Shown piece after piece: positions 55,590-64,000 of a stretch of DNA of 64,000 nt. The position numbers and the translations under genes are program-made. Within the stretch, counting starts at the first letter, position 1. Every line of letters begins with the position of its first letter. This DNA is from Deltaproteobacteria bacterium (GTDB lineage: Bacteria; Myxococcota_A; Polyangia; Haliangiales; Haliangiaceae). The DNA lies in contig JANXOM010000072.1 of the NCBI GenBank assembly GCA_025353585.1, positions 1 to 64,000 on the forward strand. Reading direction: 5' to 3'. Below the pieces are notes generated by a model. That model saw only the letters and a program-made list of their open reading frames with translations. It made no database searches and was not told where the DNA came from.

Positions 55590-55961
55590 ATGACCCGTCT
55601 CGGTTCCTCGTCTCGCATCTCCCTGGCCGTCGCGGCCGCGCTCGCCTGTAGCGCCGGCTGCCACGCCTCGACCCAGGCGAAGTTCGTCATCCCGTCGAGC
55701 GCGCAGCTCGCCGTCAACGGCCAGCCCGTCACCGTCGGCGCGGATGGCACCGCGACCATGTCCGCGTTCGGCTGGGGCGGGGCGAGCTACACGCTCACCC
55801 GGAACGGCAAGACCGTCCGCGAGGGGAAGCTCGACACGAAGTTCCGGCCGATCTCGATCTTCTGGCCGCCGTTCGGGCTCGCGTACGTGCCGATGGGGCT
55901 CGACGACGCGAAGACCTACGACCTCACGAGATCCGACGCGAGCAGAACGTCAGGAAAGTAG
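55590..55961 (+). CDS. Small hypothetical lipoprotein
   Basis: SLAVAAALACSAGCHASTQAKFVIPSSAQLAVNGQPV; lipobox. Confidence 0.75.
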   Translation: MTRLGSSSRISLAVAAALACSAGCHASTQAKFVIPSSAQLAVNGQPVTVGADGTATMSAFGWGGASYTLTRNGKTVREGKLDTKFRPISIFWPPFGLAYVPMGLDDAKTYDLTRSDASRTSGK

Positions 55962-55963
55962 CT

Positions 55964-58585
55964 GTGCCGACCCGGCGGCCCGGGCATGCTCACGCGGTGG
56001 CGTGCCTCGACGCGGACGTGATGCTCGGGTTCGTCGAGGGCCGCCTCGATCCCGATGCGCTCGGCCGCACCGACGCGCACCTGGCGAGCTGCGCGGACTG
56101 CCGCGAGGTGATCGCGGCGCTGGCCTCCGGATCGGAGCCCGCGGCGGACCCGCCGGTCGCCGAGGGCAGCCGCGTCGGGCGCTACGTCCTCCTCGAGACC
56201 ATCGGGCGCGGCGCGATGGGCGTCGTCCACGCCGCGTGGGATCCCGAGCTCGACCGCCGGATCGCGATCAAGCTCGTCCGCGCGGAGCTCGGGGCGGATG
56301 CGGAGGTCGTGCGCCGGCGGCTCTCGCGCGAGGCGAAGGCGATCGCGAAGCTCGCGCACCCGAACGTCGTCGCGGTCCACGATGTCGGCGAGCTCGCCGA
56401 CGGCGTGTTCATCGCGATGGAGTATGTCGACGGCACCACGCTCGCCGCGTGGCGCAGCGAGCCGCGTCCGGCCGACGAGGTCATCGCCGCGTTCGCGCAG
56501 GCCGCGCGCGGGCTGGCCGCCGCCCACGCGGCCGGGCTCGTTCATCGCGACGTCAAGCCGAGCAACCTGCTCGTCGGCCGCGATGGCCGCGTGCGCGTCG
56601 GTGACTTCGGCCTCGCGCGCGGGACGGGCGAGGCCGGAGCGAACGGCGGTGCGGTCGCGGGCGACCCCGCGGGGACCGCCGCCGGCGTGCTCGCCGGCAC
56701 GCCGCTCTACATGGCGCCCGAGGCGTTCGCCGGCGCCCCGGCCGACGCGCGGAGCGACCAATATGGCTTCGCTGCGTCGCTCTACGAGGTGCTCGCGGGC
56801 GTGGCGCCGTTCGCGGGGCGCACCGTCGACGAGCTCCGACGCGCGAAGGCGAACGCGACCCTCGTGGCGCCGGCCCGGCGAGTGCCGCCGCGGATCCTCG
56901 TCGCGCTCCGCCGCGCGCTCGCCCCGGATCCCGCCGCGCGCTGGCCGGCGATGACGGCGCTCGCGGACCGGCTGGCCGCGCACGGCCACCGGCAGCGGCG
57001 CTGGGCGCTCGCGGGCGGCGTGGCCGTCGTCGTCCTGGCGGTCGGGGGGAGCGTCGCGGTGTCCGCGCGCCAGGCGGCGGACGACCCGTGCGGCGGCGGG
57101 GGCGAGCGCATCGCCGACACGTGGAGCCCGGCCCGCGCGGCCGCCGTCACCGCTGGCGCCGGCGAGCGCGCCGTGCCGACGCTCGATGCGTACGCCCGCG
57201 CCTGGATCGCCGACCACCGCCGCGTCTGCGAGGCGACCCGCATCGACGGCGAGCAGTCCGAGGCGCTGCTCGACATCCGCATGAGCTGCCTCGACGCCCG
57301 CCGACGCGCGCTCGGTGCGCTCGTCGACGTCTTCGCCACGCGCGCCGATCCGACCACGCGCCAGAACGCCGTCGCCGCGGCCGGCGCGCTCGAGCCTGTC
57401 AGTGATTGCGACGCGGTGACGCGGCTCGCGATCATCGCCGCGCCGCCGCCGCTCCAGCTCGGCGCGATCGCCGCGGCTGAGGCGCGCGTGGATACCGCGG
57501 AGGCGCTCGAGCGCGCGGGCCAGCTCGCCGACGCGCAGGCCGCGCTCGCCGAGGTCCGGGGCCAGGGCTACGCCACGCTGACGGCGCGGCTCGAGCTCCT
57601 GCGCGGCAAGCTCGCCGAGGAGCTCGGCGACCTGAAGGCGTCGGAGGTCGCGCTGCACGCGGCCGCCCAGGCCGCGGCCGAGGCGCGCGATGACGTGACG
57701 GCGGCGCGCGCGTGGACGCTGCTCGTCGGGGCGGTGGGCTACCTCGACAACCGCCCGGCCGAGGGCCTCGCGCTCGCGCAGGTCGCGGATGCAGCCGTGG
57801 CGCGGGCCGGCGCGGAGGACGCGCTCGTCGCCGAGCTCGCCAGCATGCGCGGCCTCGTGTACGACGCCCAGGGCAAGTTCCCCGCGGCCAAGGCGGCGCA
57901 CGAGCGCGCGCTCGCGATCCGCGAGCGGCTCGGCGCGGACGATCTCGAGGTCGCGCAGGTCCTCGACAACCTCGGCGCGGTGGTGCTCCAGCAAGGCCAG
58001 CTCGCCGACGCGAGCCGCATGTACACGCGCGCGCTCGCGATCCGGCGCCGGCTCCTCGGCGAGGAGCATCCGGACGTGGCCGCGTCGTGGAACTCGCTCG
58101 GCGCCGCGCAGCGCGCGCTCGGGCAGCTCGAGGACGCGCGGACGAGCTACGAGCGCGCCTCCACGCTCTTCCGCGCCGAGCTCGGTGCCGCCCACCCGAA
58201 CGTCGCGGCCGCGTTCGTCAACCTCGGGAACCTCGAGCGCGACACGCATCACCTCGACGCCGCCGAAGCTCACTTCGCCGCCGCGATCGCCATCTGGCAG
58301 AAGCTCGACGCGAAGACCTACGCCGCCGACATCGGGACGGCGACGGGCGGCCTTGGCAACGTGGCCTACGCGCGCGGCGATCGCGACCTCGCCGAGACCC
58401 GGCTCCGCGCGGCGCTCGCGCTCCTCGAAGGCGCGCTCGGCAAGGCGCACCCGCGGCTCGCGACGCAGCTCGAGAACCTGGCGACCATCGAGGACGACCG
58501 CGGCCATCACGCCGCCGCCGCCGCCCTGCGCGCCCGGGCCTCGGCGCTGCAGGCCGCCGCCAGCCCCCGACCGGCGAGGCCGTGA
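55964..58585 (+). CDS. Ser/Thr protein kinase with N-terminal anti-sigma-type zinc finger and C-terminal TPRs
   Basis: N-terminal TDAHLASCADCREVIAAL; YVLLETIGRGAMGVVHAAWDPELDRRIAIKLV...HRDVKPSNLLVG; TPR repeats. Confidence 0.94.
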   Translation: MPTRRPGHAHAVACLDADVMLGFVEGRLDPDALGRTDAHLASCADCREVIAALASGSEPAADPPVAEGSRVGRYVLLETIGRGAMGVVHAAWDPELDRRIAIKLVRAELGADAEVVRRRLSREAKAIAKLAHPNVVAVHDVGELADGVFIAMEYVDGTTLAAWRSEPRPADEVIAAFAQAARGLAAAHAAGLVHRDVKPSNLLVGRDGRVRVGDFGLARGTGEAGANGGAVAGDPAGTAAGVLAGTPLYMAPEAFAGAPADARSDQYGFAASLYEVLAGVAPFAGRTVDELRRAKANATLVAPARRVPPRILVALRRALAPDPAARWPAMTALADRLAAHGHRQRRWALAGGVAVVVLAVGGSVAVSARQAADDPCGGGGERIADTWSPARAAAVTAGAGERAVPTLDAYARAWIADHRRVCEATRIDGEQSEALLDIRMSCLDARRRALGALVDVFATRADPTTRQNAVAAAGALEPVSDCDAVTRLAIIAAPPPLQLGAIAAAEARVDTAEALERAGQLADAQAALAEVRGQGYATLTARLELLRGKLAEELGDLKASEVALHAAAQAAAEARDDVTAARAWTLLVGAVGYLDNRPAEGLALAQVADAAVARAGAEDALVAELASMRGLVYDAQGKFPAAKAAHERALAIRERLGADDLEVAQVLDNLGAVVLQQGQLADASRMYTRALAIRRRLLGEEHPDVAASWNSLGAAQRALGQLEDARTSYERASTLFRAELGAAHPNVAAAFVNLGNLERDTHHLDAAEAHFAAAIAIWQKLDAKTYAADIGTATGGLGNVAYARGDRDLAETRLRAALALLEGALGKAHPRLATQLENLATIEDDRGHHAAAAALRARASALQAAASPRPARP

Positions 58586-58658
58586 CGACGGCGTTGCGGG
58601 CGACGCGGCGCGATCGCGGGGTCGACTCGGACGAACCCTGGGGTTAAGGTCGCCGCCC

Positions 58659-59645
58659 ATGAAGCTCGCGACGCTCCGCGATGGCACCCGCGATGGCCGG
58701 CTCCTCGTCGTCCGCCGCGATGGCGAGGCCGGCACCGTGTCGCACGCGTGGCGCACCCTGCAGGCCGCGCTCGATGACTGGGAGCGCGCCGAGCCCGAGC
58801 TGCGCAAGCTGGCCGCGGCCCTCGACGGTGGCAGCATCGAGGCCACGCCGATCGATCCGATCACGCTCGCCGCGCCGCTGCCGCGCGCCTACGAGTGGGT
58901 GGATGGCTCCGCGTACCTCAACCACGTGCGCCTGGTCCGCAAGGCGCGTAACGCCGAGCCCCCGCCGACGCTCGAGACCGATCCGCTCGTCTACCAGGGC
59001 GGCTCGAGTGACCTGCTCGGCCCGCGCGACGCGATCGAGCTCGTCGATCCGGCGTGGGGCCTCGACTACGAGTCCGAGGTCGCCGTCATCCTCGGTGACA
59101 CGCCGCTCGGCACCACCGCCGCCACCGCGGGTGCGCACGTGCGGCTCGTCCTCCTCGCGAACGACTGCACGCTCCGGAACCTGGTGCCCGACGAGCTCGC
59201 GAAGAGCTTCGGGTTCTTTCAGAGCAAGCCGGCCACCGCGTTCTCGCCGTTCGCGGTCACACCCGACGAGCTCGGCGGCGCCTGGCGGGACGGCCGCCTC
59301 CACGCGCGCGTCCGCTCCACGTACAACGGCGCGCTGATCGGCGACTGCGACGCCGGCCCCGAGATGCACTTCTCCTTCTTCGATCTGATCGCGCACCTCA
59401 CGCGCACGCGACGCTTCGGCGCCGGCACCGTCGTCGGCAGCGGCACCGTCTCCAACGCCGATCGGGCGCGGGGCGTGTCGTGCCTCGCGGAGCGCCGCAT
59501 GATCGAGATCATCGAGACCGGCAAGCCCGCCACTCCGTTCATGCGCGCCGGCGATCGCATCGAGATCGACGCCGTGTTGCCCGACGGCAGCCGCCCGTTC
59601 GGTGCGATCGATCAGCGCGTCATCGCGGCCGGGAGCAACGCATGA
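58659..59645 (+). CDS. Fumarylacetoacetate hydrolase family protein
   Basis: DYESEVAVILGDTPLG...FFQSKPATAFSPFAV...GAGTVVGSGTVSN; operon with maiA/hppD/hmgA. Confidence 0.93.
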   Translation: MKLATLRDGTRDGRLLVVRRDGEAGTVSHAWRTLQAALDDWERAEPELRKLAAALDGGSIEATPIDPITLAAPLPRAYEWVDGSAYLNHVRLVRKARNAEPPPTLETDPLVYQGGSSDLLGPRDAIELVDPAWGLDYESEVAVILGDTPLGTTAATAGAHVRLVLLANDCTLRNLVPDELAKSFGFFQSKPATAFSPFAVTPDELGGAWRDGRLHARVRSTYNGALIGDCDAGPEMHFSFFDLIAHLTRTRRFGAGTVVGSGTVSNADRARGVSCLAERRMIEIIETGKPATPFMRAGDRIEIDAVLPDGSRPFGAIDQRVIAAGSNA

Positions 59646-60286
59646 AGCTCGTCCTTCACAACTACTGGCGCTCGTCCGCGTCGCAGCGCGTCCGCATCGG
59701 CCTCGGCCTCAAGGGCCTCGCGTTCGAGTACGTCGCCGTCAACATCGTCAAGCGCGACCAGTTCGCGGACGCGTACCGCGCCAAGAATCCGATGGCGCAG
59801 GTCCCGACCCTCGAGCTCACGGAGGACGACGGCACCTGCATCGCCATCACGCAGTCGCTGCCGATCCTCGAGTACCTCGACGAGCGGTTCCCGACGCCGG
59901 CGCTCCTGCCGCGCGAGCCGTACCTCCGCGCGCGCGCCCGCGGCCTCGCCGAGATCGTCAACGCCGGTATCCAGCCGCTGCAAAACCTGTCGACGACGAA
60001 CGCGGTCAAGGCGCTCGGCGGTGACCCGCCGGCGTGGGTGGGGCCGTTCATCGCGAGCGGCCTCGCCGCGTACGCCGCCGCCGCCGCCGACGTGGCCGGC
60101 GCGTTCTCCGTCGGCGATGCGCCCACGATCGCGGACTGCTGCCTCGTGCCGCAGCTCGCGTCGGCGCGTCGCTTCGCCGTCGATTACTCCCACCTCCCGC
60201 TCCTCGCGGACATCGAGGCGCGCTGCCTCGCGTTGCCCGCGTTCGCCGGGGCGGTCCCCGAAGCCCAGCCCGATGCGGTTGCCTAG
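59642..60286 (+). CDS. maiA: Maleylacetoacetate isomerase (zeta-class GST)
   Basis: MKLVLHNYWRSSASQRVRIGLGLKGLAFEYVAVNIV...NAGIQPLQNL. Confidence 0.96.
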   Translation: MKLVLHNYWRSSASQRVRIGLGLKGLAFEYVAVNIVKRDQFADAYRAKNPMAQVPTLELTEDDGTCIAITQSLPILEYLDERFPTPALLPREPYLRARARGLAEIVNAGIQPLQNLSTTNAVKALGGDPPAWVGPFIASGLAAYAAAAADVAGAFSVGDAPTIADCCLVPQLASARRFAVDYSHLPLLADIEARCLALPAFAGAVPEAQPDAVA

Positions 60287-60315
60287 GTCTCCTAGGTCTC
60301 GAAGAGGAGTCTCTG

Positions 60316-61487
<1,172 letters not shown>

Positions 61488-61488
<1 letters not shown>

Positions 61489-62675
61489 TGCTCGACCGCA
61501 TGCAGCTCGGCGAGGTGGCGCGCAAGCACCACACGCAGCTGCGCGGGCCGGCGGGCGAGCTGCGCTACGAGGAGGCGTTCACGCGCGACGGCTTCGACGG
61601 ACCGTACTCGCTCCTCTACCACCGGCGCCGGCCCCACACGGTCCGCCTCCACGCCGTCCCGCACGGCTGGAAGGCGCCGCGGCCCGCCCCGGCGGAGGTC
61701 GCCGGGCGCGCCCTGGCGAAGCGGCACTACCGCAGCGGCGAGCTCGCGACCGCACCGAGCGCCGGCGGGGCGCAGATCGACGCCCGCGTCCCGCTGCTGT
61801 TCAACGACGACATCATCATGGGCGTCGTCTTTCCGACCGTCGCCGACCCGGTGTTCATCGCCGACGGCGACGCGGACCAGCTCCTCTACATCCACCGCGG
61901 CGGCGGCACGCTGCACTCGATGCTCGGCGACGTTCACTTCGCGCAGGGCGACTACGTCTATGTCCCGCGCGGGCTGATCCATCGCTTCGCGCCGACGACC
62001 ACCACGGCGCAGCACTGGCTGTGGATGTCCCTCACCGGCGGCGTGCACGTGCCGAAGCAGTGGCGCAACGAGGTCGGCCAGCTGCGCATGGACGCGCCGT
62101 ACTCGCACCGCGACTTCAAGCGCCCCGAATGGAACGGCGACGTCGCCGACGACGGCACGCGCGATCTCGTCGTGCGCCGCGCCGGCGTGTGGCATGGCTT
62201 CCGCTACGGTGACGCGGACGCGCCGTTCGATCTCGTCGGCTGGGACGGCAGCGTCTACCCGTGGGCGTTCCCGATCCTGAACTTCCAGCCGCGCGTCAGC
62301 TCGGTGCACCTGCCGCCGACGTGGCACGGCACGTTCGCCGCGAAGGGGGCGCTCATCTGCAGCTTCGTCCCGCGGCCGCTCGACTTCGCGCCGGACGCGA
62401 TCCCGTGTCCGTACCCGCACAGCTCCACGCACTGTGACGAGTGGATCTTTTACTGCGACGGTAGCTTCACGTCGCGCAAGGGCGTCGGGCCGGGCTCGAT
62501 CTCGCACCACCCGATGGGCGTCCCGCACGGCCCGCACCCGGGCTCGTACGAGGGCTCGATCGGCGCGACGCACACGACGGAGCTCGCGGTGATGGCGGAC
62601 ACGGCCGGGCCGCTCCAGGCGACCGCCGCGGCGCTTGGCATCGAGGACGCGGCGTACCAGGACTCGTTCGTCTGA
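61488..62675 (+). CDS. hmgA: Homogentisate 1,2-dioxygenase
   Basis: YPWAFPILNFQPRVSSVHLPPTWHGTF...CPYPHSSTHCDEWIFYCDGSFTSRKGVGPGSISHHPMGVPHGPHPGSYEGSIG. Confidence 0.95.
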
Positions 62676-62682
62676 GCGCCGG

Positions 62683-63624
62683 CTAGTTATCCGCGACGAC
62701 GAAGACCCAGTGAAACCGCGTCGTCGTGCCGTGGACGCGGAGGGCGATCTTCGCGCTGACCGGGGTCGTCGTCGGCACGCTGGACGAGACGCCGGCCGCG
62801 GCGGACGCCGTGGTGATGTTGCAGCTGAAGGCGAACGCGTCGCGGCGCTCGACGACCGTGGCGGTCGTCCCGGCGGCGAAGCTGAGGGCTTGCTGCGCGA
62901 AGATGGCCCCGTCGCTCAGCTCGACGAGCGCGACCGACGACGGCGGCCCCGAGCCGCCGTAGGCCTCGCACCCGACCCCATCGGTCGCCGAGATGTCATC
63001 GGAGACGGCGGCGGTGTGGACGGAGTCCCCGGCGGTGAACGCGTCCAGCGTGATGCCAGCGCTCACCGTCTCGTGGCCTGCCGTGGCCGGGGTGATCGTC
63101 ATGTTCCGCACGGCGCCGTTGATGGACGTGCCGACCACGTCGTCGCTGTCCGCGGTCCAGCCTGCGTCCGCCGCCCAGGTCGGCGGGATGCCCGCGTGAA
63201 AGCCCTCGAAGAAGACCACGTGGTCGATCGCGCTATGCGGGTGGGGGTCGCATGCGTCACCGATGCCATCGCCGTCCGTGTCCGCGTTCGCCGCGAACAT
63301 CGGGCACGGATCGCACGCGTCTCCGACGTGATCGCCGTCCTCGTCGAGCTGCGCCGGGTTCGCGACGGCCGGGCAGTTGTCGCGGACGTCGGGCACGCCG
63401 TCGCCGTCCGTGTCGAGCGTGCTCTGGCCATCGGCCGGCGCGTCGGCCGGCGGCGCATCGGGGTCGGCGGTCCCGGGCGGCTCGCAGGCGTACCCTCCGC
63501 CGTGGAGCTGGCAGACCTGGCCCGACGGACACGGCCCGACCGGCGGCGTGCACGGCGCGCCCGGCTGGGCGTGCGGCGAGTAGCAGGCGGCCAGAAGCGC
63601 GGCGAGGAGCGCGGCCCGCATCAT
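62683..63624 (-). CDS. Lipoprotein with thrombospondin type 3-like calcium repeats and C-terminal beta domain
   Basis: [13 protein letters not shown] lipobox; [38 protein letters not shown]. Confidence 0.88.
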   Translation of the reverse strand: MMRAALLAALLAACYSPHAQPGAPCTPPVGPCPSGQVCQLHGGGYACEPPGTADPDAPPADAPADGQSTLDTDGDGVPDVRDNCPAVANPAQLDEDGDHVGDACDPCPMFAANADTDGDGIGDACDPHPHSAIDHVVFFEGFHAGIPPTWAADAGWTADSDDVVGTSINGAVRNMTITPATAGHETVSAGITLDAFTAGDSVHTAAVSDDISATDGVGCEAYGGSGPPSSVALVELSDGAIFAQQALSFAAGTTATVVERRDAFAFSCNITTASAAAGVSSSVPTTTPVSAKIALRVHGTTTRFHWVFVVADN

Positions 63625-64000
63625 GGACTCTCGACCCACATGAGCCAGTGGAAGTGCGCGCTGATGCTCTTGGTGCGAAGGCCGACGAGGTTCGGCGTGA
63701 CGACCTGCTCCATACCGCTGACATTCGCGGTCATCCCGTTCTGCGTCACGCTACACGCCGCCTGCGGGCCGTTCTGGTTGAAGGTGAGCAGCGCCGGCTG
63801 GTTCGTGGTCCACGCAAATTGGACCCGGTTCGTGACCGTCGCGGTCTTCGTCTGGACCAGCGCGAACTCGAGTAACGTCCCGCTCACGGCGGCGATGTCG
63901 CACGCGGTGCCCGTGTCCGTTGGCGCGTCGAACGGCAGCGTGAGGCCAACGCCGCGCGCGCCCGTTCCGACCGACGGCCCCGGCGTGAGCGACGCGGTGA
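63621..64000 (-). CDS. C-terminal part of a secreted protein related to the downstream TSP3 lipoprotein (runs off the right edge)
   Basis: Open frame through 64000; ends ...[15 protein letters not shown] like [11 protein letters not shown] of the next gene; ATGA overlap with the 63624 start. Confidence 0.6.
   Translation of the reverse strand, partial: TASLTPGPSVGTGARGVGLTLPFDAPTDTGTACDIAAVSGTLLEFALVQTKTATVTNRVQFAWTTNQPALLTFNQNGPQAACSVTQNGMTANVSGMEQVVTPNLVGLRTKSISAHFHWLMWVESP

Noticed and set aside
55916-58864. 982-aa minus-strand ORF
   Set aside because: Antisense shadow of the zinc-finger kinase gene

Overview
GC-rich (visually about 70%) chromosomal window that looks like a myxobacterium-type deltaproteobacterium. 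The evidence is several Ser/Thr kinases, FHA-sigma54 activators, a Myxococcales-type sigma factor and an AgmX/PglI-like tail. I support about 57 protein-coding loci. I see no rRNA, tRNA, CRISPR array, prophage or intact transposon by eye. Recognisable modules: a tyrosine/homogentisate catabolic operon (FAH-maiA-hppD-hmgA), a four-gene hybrid-kinase phosphorelay operon, an NtrB/NtrC-like pair, two mirror-image TPR + HupE/UreJ pairs beside two DUF4331-like genes, a diheme peroxidase / outer-membrane protein / amicyanin-like cupredoxin operon, three kinases with different sensor modules (TPR, WD40, zinc finger + TPR), and folE. Most interesting observations: (1) a 19-bp tandem duplication that exactly explains a frameshift in an NAD-dependent epimerase; (2) a head-to-head junction of a 5'-truncated LanB-type dehydratase and a 5'-truncated M16 peptidase; (3) a 35-bp-arm palindromic repeat that encodes the hydrophobic N-terminus of a protein; (4) two paralogous Lys/Ala/Pro-rich secreted small proteins with paired upstream boxes at identical 75-bp spacing, next to a 2OG-Fe(II) oxygenase with an AgmX/PglI-like tail; (5) the duplicated HupE/UreJ-TPR-DUF4331 locus in a compositionally different segment. 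All family assignments come from reading the translated ORFs; no database search was run.
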